From Nocardioides silvaticus (lineage in GTDB: Bacteria; Actinomycetota; Actinomycetes; Propionibacteriales; Nocardioidaceae), in NCBI RefSeq assembly GCF_003160695.1, contig NZ_QGDD01000001.1, positions 962,187 to 1,026,186 of the forward strand: a stretch of DNA of 64,000 nucleotides, in the 5' to 3' direction. Shown in pieces: positions 45,284 to 54,338 of this stretch (position 1 is its first letter; each line of letters begins with the position of its first letter). Under the pieces are notes generated by a model. The model made no database searches. It saw only the letters and a program-made list of their open reading frames with translations, and had not been told where the DNA came from. The position numbers were made by a program, and so were the translations under genes.

Positions 45284-46485
45284 GCCATCAACAGCTCGTC
45301 GACGGTCGCCTCGACCAGGTCGACGGGGATGTCGATGTCGTCGACGATGCCGGTCGGCTCCTTGCCCTCGGGGAGGGAGCCGCTGCCGACGAGGTAGCGG
45401 TAGTGCATGCCGCCGATGGCCTCGGCGATCGTCCACAGGCCGAGGTGGACGTAGGTGCCGGCGAACATCTCCAGCACCTTGAGCCCGGGGCGGCTCCAGG
45501 TGATGTTGGTCAGGCCGGCGCCGTGGGGCGCGACGACGATCTCGGCGTTGGCGAACCAGTCGATCTGCTCCTGCACCGACAGGGTGCCGGGGTCGATCAT
45601 CACGAAACCGCGGCGCTCCAGGCGCGGCAGGAGCTCGGCCTCGTGGAGGTAGCGACGGCCGCCGGGGGCCTGGCCGCGGGAGAGGTAGAGCCGGGTCGGG
45701 GTGTCGGTGCGGCCGGTCGACGGCAGCCGCTCGCGCAGCCACTCCGTGGCCGACCGGGGTGCGACCAGGTCCTGGTTGGGCGTGCTCGGCACCAGCAGCC
45801 GGTCGGCGTGGATGGTGCGGTCGGCGCGGGGCTGGATGAAGGTCCCCGTGATCCCGGCGAGCTCGAGGATCTGGCGCTGGTAGCCGCTCTGGTGCGGTAC
45901 GACGATCGCGTCGACCTTCTCGTCCGGCAGTGCCTCCTCGAAGATGCCGTAGCGCGCGACCGCGTCGTAGAGGAAGTGGTAGTAGTTCCCGACCGTGCCC
46001 CGGGTGGTGAGACTGAGGACGGTGCCGTCGACCCGCTCGACCTGCGGCAGCCGCGGGCCCAGGAACACCGGGTGCTCGCGCCAGCTCGCGAGGCCGAAGT
46101 AGCCGCTGGTCTGGTAGTCGAGGACGCCACCGGGGGTGACCGTCGCTCCGAAGTCACCCACCAGCCGGCCGTCGCGGACCTCGAGGACGTAGCGGGCGGG
46201 GACCTCCGCCCGTCGACCGCGCTCGAAGACCCAGTGGGCGGGCGGCTCACCCTGCGCTGGGCCGCGCTCGAGCACCTCCGCCGGGCCGGCGGGGTGGAGG
46301 GTGACGGCGTCGGGCTCGCGCTCCACCGTCGCGGTGGAGGCCACGGTCGCGGTGCGCGGCAGGCCGCGGTCGCCGAGGAGCCCGCCGAGCGGACGGAAGA
46401 GCATCCCCGCGAGCACAGACAGCAGCCGGTGCACCCGCTTGAGGAGCGGCCACGCCGGCTGCAGCGGAGCCGGGAGCCGGCTCAC
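45280..46485 (-). CDS. GT61-family glycosyltransferase
   Basis: 401 residues with the DUF563 pattern: GTVGNYYHFLYDAVARY, LYLSRGQAPGGRRYLHEAEL, and VVAPHGAGLTNITWSRPG near the C-terminus. It probably transfers a pentose or hexose onto the surface glycan. No signal peptide, though the N-terminus has a hydrophobic stretch (RLLSVLAGMLFRPLGGLLG). GTG start. Last of three transferase genes read leftward. Confidence 0.85.
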   Translation of the reverse strand: MSRLPAPLQPAWPLLKRVHRLLSVLAGMLFRPLGGLLGDRGLPRTATVASTATVEREPDAVTLHPAGPAEVLERGPAQGEPPAHWVFERGRRAEVPARYVLEVRDGRLVGDFGATVTPGGVLDYQTSGYFGLASWREHPVFLGPRLPQVERVDGTVLSLTTRGTVGNYYHFLYDAVARYGIFEEALPDEKVDAIVVPHQSGYQRQILELAGITGTFIQPRADRTIHADRLLVPSTPNQDLVAPRSATEWLRERLPSTGRTDTPTRLYLSRGQAPGGRRYLHEAELLPRLERRGFVMIDPGTLSVQEQIDWFANAEIVVAPHGAGLTNITWSRPGLKVLEMFAGTYVHLGLWTIAEAIGGMHYRYLVGSGSLPEGKEPTGIVDDIDIPVDLVEATVDELLMA

Positions 46486-46501
46486 TGAAGGACCACGAGG
46501 G

Positions 46502-47521
46502 TCACTGACCCATCAGTCGGTGGACGAGCTTCTGGACGAGCGGGAAGTCGATCAGCCGCCGGACCAGCGCCCGCATCCACAGCGGCTTGATCAGCTTGCG
46601 CGCCAGCCGGGCGAGCTTGCCGTCGTGCCGCAGCAGGATGACCTCGAGCTTCTCCTCGATCTCCCGGTTGAGCTCCACCTTCGGCGGGTGGACCAGCGGG
46701 AACTCGATCTGCTCGGCCGGGTAGGGGATCTTCGCGGCCCGGGTGTGGGTCGCTCCCTCGCCGTACCCGTCGTGCTCGACGAGGTTGATGCACGGCATGA
46801 TCGAGAGCCCCTTGCGGGACATGATCGTGACCCACCAGTGGTGGTCCCAGCCGTAGTGGTCGCCGTCGGTCTCGGTCGAGACGAACGAGAAGTGGCGCAG
46901 CGCGCCCTCGCTGACCAGCGCGTCGGGGTGCGGCGGGGCGGGCTTGGTGCGGACGGCGTCGGCGGTGCGGGGCGTCGCGTCGACGCGGTCCTCGGCACCG
47001 GCGTGGTCCCGGTTGAACTCGGCCCGGTGCGCGTGCCAGCGGTCGGCCCAGGTCGCCCAGCCCCAGACGCTGGCCCAGGTGGTGAAGCCGTAGCTGTACT
47101 CGCCGAACATCTCCTCCGGCACCGCATGGATGTCGCCGCCGATCTGCCAGACCTGCTTCTCCTCGGCGTAGCGGTCGAGCAGCTCCTCGGAGAACCGGAA
47201 GAACGTCGGGTCGGGGACGCAGTCGTCCTCGAGCACGATCGCCCGGTCCACCTGCGAGAACACCCAGTCCAGGCCGAGCTCGACGTTGGCCTCGAGCCCG
47301 AGGTTGCGGTCGGCGAACTTGCGCTCGACCTTGCACGGCCAGTCGATGGTGTCGATCAGCGCGCGCACCTCCTCGCACTGGCGGGCCTCCTCGGGGAGAC
47401 CCGGGCGCGGACCGTCGGCGACGACGAACAGCTGCTCGGGCTGCACCTCGCGGAGCACGTCGAGATTGCGCTGGGTCACGCCGGGGCGCCGGAACACGAT
47501 CAGGACGACCGGTGTCTGCAA
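46502..47521 (-). CDS. GT2-like glycosyltransferase, copy A
   Basis: 339 residues. An N-terminal GT-A half (TPVVLIVFRRPGVTQRNL; AIVLEDDCVPDPTFF with the metal-binding Asp pair) and the distinctive WASVWGWATWADRW block seen in polysaccharide-cluster GT2 enzymes. It is a paralogue of the next gene, with conserved HHWWVTIMS and PLVHP segments. Substrate unknown. Confidence 0.85.
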   Translation of the reverse strand: MQTPVVLIVFRRPGVTQRNLDVLREVQPEQLFVVADGPRPGLPEEARQCEEVRALIDTIDWPCKVERKFADRNLGLEANVELGLDWVFSQVDRAIVLEDDCVPDPTFFRFSEELLDRYAEEKQVWQIGGDIHAVPEEMFGEYSYGFTTWASVWGWATWADRWHAHRAEFNRDHAGAEDRVDATPRTADAVRTKPAPPHPDALVSEGALRHFSFVSTETDGDHYGWDHHWWVTIMSRKGLSIMPCINLVEHDGYGEGATHTRAAKIPYPAEQIEFPLVHPPKVELNREIEEKLEVILLRHDGKLARLARKLIKPLWMRALVRRLIDFPLVQKLVHRLMGQ

Positions 47522-47523
47522 CG

Positions 47524-48552
47524 TCAGCTCCTCTGGGTCATCCGGGCGGCGGCGCGCGCGGCGCTCTTCGCCGGGCGGCTGTTGACTGCCGCCCGGGCAG
47601 CGCGGCGCAGTCTAGGCGACTTGATCAGCCGCCGGGCGATCCGGGCCGCAGGTCCGCCGACGCGGTTGAGATGGAGCTCCAGCTCGCGCTCGACGTCGAC
47701 GTCCAGGGCGACCTCCGCCGGGTGGCGCAGCGGGAACTGCATCGGCTCGGCGGGGTCGTCCTCGCGGCCCGGTGAGTAGCCGTGGGTCGCGTCGGCGCCG
47801 AAGCCGCCGTTGACGACGAGGTTGCCCGCAGGGGCGATGCACAGCCCGCCCTCGGACATGATCGTGACCCACCAGTGCTTGTCCCAGCCGTGGGTGACCA
47901 CGTCGTCGGAGGCCGCCGCCTCCGTGAAGTGGCGCTGGCCGGCGCGGGTGACGAGGGTGCCGGGCGCCGGTACGGCGGGCACGGTGCGGACCGGCGCGTC
48001 CCCGGCATCGGTGGGCGAGCGTCGTACGTGGTCGCGGGTGAAGACCGCCCGGTGCCGCTGCCAGCGGTCGGCCCAGGTCGCCCAGCCCCAGACGCTGGCC
48101 CAGGTGCTGAACGCATAGCTGTTGCCCTTGTAGAGCCGGGGCGGGACCCCGTGCCGGTTGCCGGCGATCTGCCAGACCCGGTCGTCGTCGCGGTAGCGCT
48201 CGAGGAGCTCCTCGGCGTAGGGGAAGAAGGTCGGGTCCGGGGTGCAGTCGTCCTCGAAGACCAGCGCCTCGGGCACCTGCGCGAACACCCAGTCCAGCCC
48301 CAGCTCGACGTTTCCCTCCACGCCGAGGTTCACCTCGGAGAACCGTCGCTCGACCTGGCACGGCCAGTCGATCTCGTCGAAGACGGCCCGCGTCTCGGCG
48401 CACAGTGCGGCGTCGTCCGGCCGGTCGGCACGCGGGCCGTCGGCGATGAGGAACACCCGCTCCGGGGCAGCCTCGCGGATCGCGGCGAGGGTGCGACGGG
48501 CGAGATGGGGGCGGTTGAACGCGATCAGCACGACAGGCGTCGAGAGCGCCAC
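47524..48552 (-). CDS. GT2-like glycosyltransferase, copy B
   Basis: 342 residues, paralogue of copy A: STPVVLIAFNRPHLARRTL, LVFEDDCTPDPTFFP, WASVWGWATWADRW, KHWWVTIMS. Three bp from copy A, so a tandem duplication. The tail is Ala/Arg-rich. GTG start. Divergent from the sugar O-methyltransferase (81 bp between starts). Confidence 0.85.
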   Translation of the reverse strand: MALSTPVVLIAFNRPHLARRTLAAIREAAPERVFLIADGPRADRPDDAALCAETRAVFDEIDWPCQVERRFSEVNLGVEGNVELGLDWVFAQVPEALVFEDDCTPDPTFFPYAEELLERYRDDDRVWQIAGNRHGVPPRLYKGNSYAFSTWASVWGWATWADRWQRHRAVFTRDHVRRSPTDAGDAPVRTVPAVPAPGTLVTRAGQRHFTEAAASDDVVTHGWDKHWWVTIMSEGGLCIAPAGNLVVNGGFGADATHGYSPGREDDPAEPMQFPLRHPAEVALDVDVERELELHLNRVGGPAARIARRLIKSPRLRRAARAAVNSRPAKSAARAAARMTQRS

Positions 48553-48633
48553 GGCCCAGCCTTTCAGTCAGCCTTCAGGTCAGGTCGTGGATCATGCCAC
48601 CAGACCCGCCGTCCTGCTTTAGGGTTGCCCACT

Positions 48634-49707
48634 GTGTCCAAGTCTGAGAGCCCGTTCCTCGCGAAGCTGAAGCGCGCCAACCCGTCCCTGGTGTCTTCCT
48701 GGGCGAAGCGCCAGGCGAAGTCCGTCGCTGCGCGCGGCGGCTACCTGGTGACGAAGATGGACGACGAGGCGCGCCGCTACGCCCGGGTCTCCCACAACGA
48801 CGCGGTCCCGCTGCCCCCGGGCGCGGAGCAGACGCTGCGCACGGACAACCCCAAGCTGGTCGCCCTGCAGGAGGCGTACGACGCCCTCGACATCTCCGCG
48901 ACCGCGCACAGCCAGTGGCGCCAGAGCTTCCTCAAGCGCAACCTGTCGCTCGCGTGGTTCCGCGGCGACAACGCCTACGTCTGGCAGTTCCGGCAGCTGC
49001 GCAACGCTGCCGAGGCGCGGATGTACCTGACCCTGCTCGACGTCGAGTCCCGCGACCGGCTCGGCCTGCTCAAGCGGCTCGAGGAGGACGGCAAGTTCGG
49101 CGCCTGGACGTTCACCTACGGCAACCGCCCGCCGGTCAGCCGCGACCTGCTCGACAGCGTCAACGAGATCAGCTACCTCGACGCCCAGATGGGCCTGAGC
49201 AGCATCGAGAACCTCAAGGTGCTCGACATCGGCGCCGGCTACGGGCGGATGGCGCACCGGGTCTCGGCCGCGCTGCCCAACCTCGCGGCCTACGACTGCA
49301 TCGACGGCGTCGCCACCTCCACCTTCCTCTGCGACTACTACCTCACCTACCGCGAGGCCCCGGACTCGGTGCGCGTGGTGCCGCTGCCGGAGTACGAGAC
49401 GCTCGCCGACAAGTACGACCTCGCGGTCAACATCCACAGCTTCTCGGAGTGCTCGCTCGAGGCCATCGAGTGGTGGCTCGGCCAGATCTCCCAGCGCGAC
49501 ATCGAGTGGCTGCTGATCGTGCCGAACACCCCGCACCAGCTGCTCTCCACCGAGATCGACGGCTCGATGCAGGACTTCTCGCACCTGGTCCGCGCCGCGG
49601 GCTACGTGCAGGTCGACGAGCGGCCGGTCTTCGAGAACGACGAGCTGCGCGCCCTCATCGACCTGCACGACACGTTCCACCTGTTCCGCCGGGAAGCCTC
49701 TCAGTGA
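48634..49707 (+). CDS. Putative sugar O-methyltransferase
   Basis: 357 residues, SAM-dependent. The Rossmann glycine loop is LKVLDIGAGYGRMAHRVS; NIHSFSECSLEAIEWWL and VPNTPHQLLSTEIDG follow the pattern of the 'putative sugar O-methyltransferase' family found in glycan clusters. GTG start at 48634. It overlaps the sulfotransferase start by 4 bp, so methylation and sulfation are encoded as a coupled pair. Confidence 0.82.
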   Translation: MSKSESPFLAKLKRANPSLVSSWAKRQAKSVAARGGYLVTKMDDEARRYARVSHNDAVPLPPGAEQTLRTDNPKLVALQEAYDALDISATAHSQWRQSFLKRNLSLAWFRGDNAYVWQFRQLRNAAEARMYLTLLDVESRDRLGLLKRLEEDGKFGAWTFTYGNRPPVSRDLLDSVNEISYLDAQMGLSSIENLKVLDIGAGYGRMAHRVSAALPNLAAYDCIDGVATSTFLCDYYLTYREAPDSVRVVPLPEYETLADKYDLAVNIHSFSECSLEAIEWWLGQISQRDIEWLLIVPNTPHQLLSTEIDGSMQDFSHLVRAAGYVQVDERPVFENDELRALIDLHDTFHLFRREASQ

Positions 49708-50570
49708 CCGGTGCTGGGATCGTCGGCGACGACGACCGGTCCCCGCGGACGCTCTGGGCCGAGGAGAAGCTCCGACGGTTCTCGGCCGCGACGACGCACC
49801 AGATCCTGAAGCGGCGGGGGCGCAGCCTCGGCATGTGGGTCGGCTGCGGCTTCCCCAAGTCGGGCACCAACTGGCTCTGCGAGCTGATGGGCACCTCGCT
49901 CGGGCTGCCGGTGCCGGTCGACTACCAGCTGCCGATCATGTTCAAGGCGGTCGTGCACTCGCACTACGTCTACGACGAGCGGATGCCGCAGGCGATCTAC
50001 ATCCGCCGCGACGGGCGCGACGTGATGACGTCGTTCTACTTCTACTGGACCCGCGCGCTGCGGCTGAACAAGAACCCCCGCTTCTCCCAGGGGATCGCGC
50101 AGATCTTCGACGACCTCTACGGCCCGCGGTTCGATCCCGCCGACGTGCACGGCAACCTGCCGAAGTTCATCGAGTTCCAGATGACGGTCTCCCCGACGAC
50201 CATCGGCACGCCGTGGCACGTCCACGTGCGCGACTGGTGGGACCGGCCGGGCGTCGGCCACGTGTCCTTCGAGCGACTCCACACCGACCCGGTCGACGAG
50301 ATGGCGCAGGCGCTCGCGGCCGCCGGCGCCGAGGTCGATCGCGAGCTGGTCGAGCTGGCGGTCCAGCGCCACGACTTCTCGCGGTCCGCGGGCCGCAAGG
50401 CCGGGCAGGAGGACCGCGGCAGCTTCCGCCGCAAGGGCGCGGCCGGCGACTGGCGCAACCACTTCACCAAGGAGGCCGGCGAGGTCTTCGACTCGTACGC
50501 CGGCGCCGCGCTGGTCGACTTCGGCTACGAGACCGACCGCGACTGGTTCCGCACGCTGTCGTCGAGCTAG
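49704..50570 (+). CDS. PAPS-dependent sulfotransferase
   Basis: 288 residues. The 5'-phosphosulfate loop PKSGTNW is at 51-57 (GFPKSGTNWLCE), the 3'-phosphate motif is IYIRRDGRDVMTSFYFYW, and the C-terminal RKGAAGDWRNHFT loop is the third nucleotide contact. It resembles the cytosolic SULT type rather than membrane carbohydrate sulfotransferases. The acceptor is probably a sugar of the glycan, given the coupling to a sugar O-methyltransferase. PAPS can come from the CysDN/CysC genes at 25-31 kb. Confidence 0.9.
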   Translation: MTGAGIVGDDDRSPRTLWAEEKLRRFSAATTHQILKRRGRSLGMWVGCGFPKSGTNWLCELMGTSLGLPVPVDYQLPIMFKAVVHSHYVYDERMPQAIYIRRDGRDVMTSFYFYWTRALRLNKNPRFSQGIAQIFDDLYGPRFDPADVHGNLPKFIEFQMTVSPTTIGTPWHVHVRDWWDRPGVGHVSFERLHTDPVDEMAQALAAAGAEVDRELVELAVQRHDFSRSAGRKAGQEDRGSFRRKGAAGDWRNHFTKEAGEVFDSYAGAALVDFGYETDRDWFRTLSSS

Positions 50571-51196
50571 CCCAACCGCGCGAGCCGCTCCTTCAGCACC
50601 GCCGGGTCGACGGTCGCGAGGTCGAGCTCGAACAGGTCGACGTTGGCCCGGAGCTTCTCGTCGCTCCAGTTCCACCAGTCGACCGGCTTGATCAGCTCGA
50701 CGATCTCCTCCGGGTAGCGGTAGCGGATGACCCTTGCGGGGTTGCCGACCGCGACGGCGTAGGCGGGGATCGACTTGGTCACGACCGCGCCGGCGCCGAC
50801 GATCGCGCCGTCGCCGATCTCGACGCCTTCGAGGATCGTGATGTTGTCACCGATCCAGCAGGCGGCGCCGATCTTCACCGGGCGCTCCATCGGCTTGAGC
50901 ATCGTCCGGCCGCCGATGACCTTGCGCTGCGCCATCTCCTGGATGTTGAGGTACTCGGTGTAGTGGTTCGCGGACCGGATGATCAGCCGACCGAGGATCG
51001 AGTACGGGCCGACCTCGCACGGGTCGACGTAGGCCGGACCGGTGATCCGCACCCGCTTGCCGAGCACCGCCGTCCGGGCGACGAAGGTGCCGGGGTAGAC
51101 GTCGACCTCGTCCCGGGCCCACTGCCAGCGCTGGCGGATCCGGATCGGCCACCGGGAGATGGTCCGGAGCAGCGGCGTGAGGAGTCGCAGGAGCAC
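50567..51196 (-). CDS. CatB-like O-acetyltransferase
   Basis: 209 residues with a left-handed beta helix (VKIGAACWIGDNITIL, EGVEIGDGAIVGAGAVVTKS, AVAVGNPARVIRYRY). Typical sugar O-acetyltransferase of surface polysaccharide clusters. GTG start, 5 bp after the flippase stop on the same strand. Convergent overlap of 4 bp with the sulfotransferase. Confidence 0.85.
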   Translation of the reverse strand: MLLRLLTPLLRTISRWPIRIRQRWQWARDEVDVYPGTFVARTAVLGKRVRITGPAYVDPCEVGPYSILGRLIIRSANHYTEYLNIQEMAQRKVIGGRTMLKPMERPVKIGAACWIGDNITILEGVEIGDGAIVGAGAVVTKSIPAYAVAVGNPARVIRYRYPEEIVELIKPVDWWNWSDEKLRANVDLFELDLATVDPAVLKERLARLG

Positions 51197-51201
51197 GGCG
51201 G

Positions 51202-52521
51202 TCAGGATACGGGTCGGTCAGCCGGGTCCGAGGCAGGAGCCGCGGGCTCGGGGTCGGCGAATCCCTCGCCGCTGCGCAGGTGCGCGACGAGCGCCCACCA
51301 CCAGCCGGCGACGGTGAGGGTCAGGCCGACGAGCGAGCCCCAGTAGGCGCCTTCGGCATCCCCGAGGTAGGCGCCGATGACGAAGCCGACGATCGAGAGC
51401 ACGGTGCCGACGATGTCGATCTTCATCACCTGGCTGATCTGCCGGCGGCCCATCAGCGCCGCCCGGACCCCGCTCTGCGCTGCCATCGCGACCACGCGCA
51501 GCCCGATGATGAGGAGCAGCGGGGTGACCAGGTGCCAGACGTCGCCGAGCACCAGCTCGCCGAGCGCGTCGGGGATCAGGAACAGCACGCCGAAGTTGAG
51601 CCCGGCCACCACCAGCGAGACCAGCATCGCGCGCCGCTGGTGGGCGAGCAGGCCGGCGTTGTCCGACCGTTCGCGGGCGATGTCGGCGCCGGCCGAGGTG
51701 GCCACGGCCATCTGGATCGTGGTGCTGGGCCGCTCGAGCAGGAGCGCCGCACGGACTGCCGCGACCGCGAGCGGCCCGCTGACGACCGCGACGAGACCGG
51801 CGCCGATGAGGGCGACCGTGGCGCTCGAGCTGGCCGCCACCAGGGAGCGCCAGGAGAAGTTCCACCGCTCCTTGAGCCAGGTCAGGGAGATGTCGTGGCC
51901 GCGGGGCACGCCCTGCTGGACGAACACCCAGGCACCGGCCAGCGCGCCGGTGCCGCCCCAGGCGAGCACCATCCAGAGCAGCGTCATCTCGTGGACCAGC
52001 GGGATGAGGACGAGCGCGACCACCGTCAGCAGCAGCCACATCACGTCGATCACGATCGCGCGGGACGGCTTGGCCTGGGCGAAGGAGAGGAACCGCCCGA
52101 CCTCCTGCACGGCGAGCAGGGGCATCAGCGCGCCGACGACGAGCAGCGAGGCGCCGAGCCCGCTGTCGCCCAGCAGCAACAGCCCGCCGGCGGCCAGGCA
52201 GAGGGCGCCGGCGCCGAGCGCGAGGAGCAGCGCGCTGCCCAGGACGGCCCGTGGACGGGTGTCGGCGTCCTCGGGGTGGACCATCACCGTCCACGAGACC
52301 AGGGACCGGACCAGGCTGCCCTGGACGAAGACGAAGACGAGGAGGACGAGGGCGAACCGGCCGAAGTCGACCGGCTCCAGGACGTGCGCGGACCAGATGA
52401 AGACGACCAGGCTGGAGACGCTGAAGATGATGTTGTCGATCGTGACGGCGCTCATCCGGCGCCGGGCACCGGCAGCACCGCCGCCGACCTCTTCGGCCGT
52501 CATCTGTCCGGTTTCCGCCAT
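51202..52521 (-). CDS. Polysaccharide/oligosaccharide flippase
   Basis: 439 residues with about 12 hydrophobic helices (starting NIIFSVSSLVVFIWSAHVLE), consistent with the MOP superfamily (Wzx). It would flip lipid-linked repeat units across the membrane. The ATG at 52521 is chosen; the open frame upstream is a shadow of the FkbM-like gene. Divergent from that gene, and first of a two-gene unit with the acetyltransferase. No Wzy polymerase was found next to it. Confidence 0.85.
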   Translation of the reverse strand: MAETGQMTAEEVGGGAAGARRRMSAVTIDNIIFSVSSLVVFIWSAHVLEPVDFGRFALVLLVFVFVQGSLVRSLVSWTVMVHPEDADTRPRAVLGSALLLALGAGALCLAAGGLLLLGDSGLGASLLVVGALMPLLAVQEVGRFLSFAQAKPSRAIVIDVMWLLLTVVALVLIPLVHEMTLLWMVLAWGGTGALAGAWVFVQQGVPRGHDISLTWLKERWNFSWRSLVAASSSATVALIGAGLVAVVSGPLAVAAVRAALLLERPSTTIQMAVATSAGADIARERSDNAGLLAHQRRAMLVSLVVAGLNFGVLFLIPDALGELVLGDVWHLVTPLLLIIGLRVVAMAAQSGVRAALMGRRQISQVMKIDIVGTVLSIVGFVIGAYLGDAEGAYWGSLVGLTLTVAGWWWALVAHLRSGEGFADPEPAAPASDPADRPVS

Positions 52522-52602
52522 GCCCGGAATCCTCGCAGACAGGTCGGCTATCGTCCGTGGGTCATCCCAGAAACCCGCATGCCCTTCGTGGAGGTCAGCC
52601 CC

Positions 52603-53565
52603 GTGCCGTCCGCTCTTGCCTACCGCTCGCTCCGACGGGTGGCGTCCGCCCCGGTCGCCCGCCAGGTGGTGCAGCGCCTCCGCGCCCAGCACGACGAGCT
52701 GCTCCTCCGCATCGGCCGGCTCGAGACCCACCTGCTCTCCTCGGTCACCAAGCCCGAGAAGCTCGAGGACATCGAGTTCCGGGTGTTTTCCCAGTTCGGC
52801 GAGGACGGGATCCTGCAGTACCTGATCCGCTCGATCGGACCGCACGCGGACACGTTCGTGGAGATCGGCACCGGCGACTACCGGGAGTCCAACACCCGGT
52901 TCCTGGTGCAGAACAACAACTGGCGGGGCCTGGTGATCGACGGCGGCGAGTCGCACGTGGAGTTCGTGCTCCGCACCGGGATGGCCTGGCGGCACGACGT
53001 CGAGCCCGTGAGCGCGTTCGTCACCCGCGAGAACATCAACGACCTGATCCGCGACAACGGCTTCAGCGGTGAGATCGGCGTGCTGTCCATCGACGTCGAC
53101 GGCACCGACTACTGGCTGTGGGAGGCCGTCGACGTGGTCAACCCGGCCATCGTCGTCATGGAGTACAACGCCCTCTTCGGGCCCGACGCCGCGATCACCG
53201 TGCCCTACGACCCGGCGTTCGTGAACAGCGAGGCGCACTACTCCCAGCTCTACTTCGGGGCATCGGTCGGTGCCTTCGTCCACCTCGCCAACCAGCGCGG
53301 CTACCGCTTCGTCGGCTGCTCGAGCAACGGCGCCAACGCGTTCTTCGTGCGCGACGACATCGGCGGCGACCTGCCGAGCCTGACCTCGGCCGAGGGCTAC
53401 CGCGCCAGCCGGTTCCTGACGTCCCGCAACCCCGACGGCACCATGTCGCGGATGCGCAGCGTGCCCGACCGGATCAAGCTGATCGGCAACCTCCCCGTGG
53501 TCGACGTGACGACGGGTGGCACCACGACCGTCGCCGAGGCCTGTGCGTCGTGGGCGGCGCAGTGA
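52603..53565 (+). CDS. FkbM-like methyltransferase-fold protein
   Basis: 320 residues. FSQFGEDGILQYLI, FVEIGTGDYRESNTRFL and GLVIDGGESHVEFV form a Rossmann methyltransferase core, with GVLSIDVDGTDYWLWEAV after it, as in FkbM-like proteins of glycan clusters. The GTG at 52603 is preferred over the ATG at 52579 because GGAGG lies 8 bases before the GTG, inside the longer frame. Coupled by GTGA overlap to the next gene. A sugar or lipid methylation role is inferred. Confidence 0.75.
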   Translation: MPSALAYRSLRRVASAPVARQVVQRLRAQHDELLLRIGRLETHLLSSVTKPEKLEDIEFRVFSQFGEDGILQYLIRSIGPHADTFVEIGTGDYRESNTRFLVQNNNWRGLVIDGGESHVEFVLRTGMAWRHDVEPVSAFVTRENINDLIRDNGFSGEIGVLSIDVDGTDYWLWEAVDVVNPAIVVMEYNALFGPDAAITVPYDPAFVNSEAHYSQLYFGASVGAFVHLANQRGYRFVGCSSNGANAFFVRDDIGGDLPSLTSAEGYRASRFLTSRNPDGTMSRMRSVPDRIKLIGNLPVVDVTTGGTTTVAEACASWAAQ

Positions 53566-54338
53566 GCAACGCCGACCCGCACCGCGTCCCGTTCCACCGG
53601 ACGCGGCACATCATCCGGGTGACGATCGCCCGCACCGCGTTTCTGGTGATGTCGACCCGCCTGCTCCGGGCCGCGTTCACCGGCAGGCTGAAGGAGATCT
53701 GGGTCGGCGACTCGCACGCCGCCCTGACCCCCGCCCGCGAGCTCGGCGCTCCGCTGCGCCACATCGAGGACGGCCGCTGGGTCTGCCACCTCGGCCCGCG
53801 GCTGCAGTTCTCGATCGCCCGCCAGGGCCTGCCGCCGGCCGTCCTGCGCATCTTCCGGCTGGTCGGCCGCGCCAAGAACGCCAAGAACGTGCTGTGGATC
53901 TACAGCTTCGGCGAGATCGACGTGCGCTGCCACCTGGTGCCCCGGATGGAGCAGCCGGGCACCTACGACTTCGTGCCGCAGTACCTGGAGCGAATCCGCG
54001 AGGCCGCCCGGGCCACCGGCAGCGAGCGGGTGCTCGTCTACGTTCCGCCGCCGGAGAGCGACGTCGCCGAGGAGCAGACCGGCTTCCCGGTCGTCGGCAC
54101 CCTCGAGGAGCGCACCCGCGCCCTCCACCTGATGCGCGACGCGATGCACAAGGCCGCGGCCGCGATGTCCGACGACGGGCCGCGGATCGTGCTGGTCGAC
54201 TGCATTGACGAGTTCTCCGACGAGAACGGCATCTGGCAGTGGCGCTACACCTACGACGGCCTGCACACCAACGACGAGGGGCGCGCGGTGGTCCGGGCCA
54301 AGATCAACGAGGTGCTTGCTGCGGAGGCCGGCCGATGA
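53562..54338 (+). CDS. Cytosolic SGNH-like hydrolase/transferase
   Basis: 258 residues without a signal peptide. IWVGDSHAAL (block I Ser), SFGEIDVRCHL (block III) and YDGLHTNDEG (Asp-x-x-His) place it in the SGNH/GDSL group. In polysaccharide clusters such proteins may act as acyl esterases or acyltransferases. The start overlaps the upstream gene and the end overlaps the next (ATGA), giving a coupled trio. Confidence 0.78.
   Translation: MSNADPHRVPFHRTRHIIRVTIARTAFLVMSTRLLRAAFTGRLKEIWVGDSHAALTPARELGAPLRHIEDGRWVCHLGPRLQFSIARQGLPPAVLRIFRLVGRAKNAKNVLWIYSFGEIDVRCHLVPRMEQPGTYDFVPQYLERIREAARATGSERVLVYVPPPESDVAEEQTGFPVVGTLEERTRALHLMRDAMHKAAAAMSDDGPRIVLVDCIDEFSDENGIWQWRYTYDGLHTNDEGRAVVRAKINEVLAAEAGR

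Noticed and set aside
41144..45742. Extension of the DUF4012 frame to 1,500 codons across the BY-kinase and acetyltransferase genes
   Set aside because: Homology begins only near 42976; the upstream part runs antisense to two well-supported genes.
51202..52521. Flippase considered as a Wzy polymerase
   Set aside because: Helix distribution and lack of a large periplasmic loop fit a MOP flippase better; no Wzy candidate was found.
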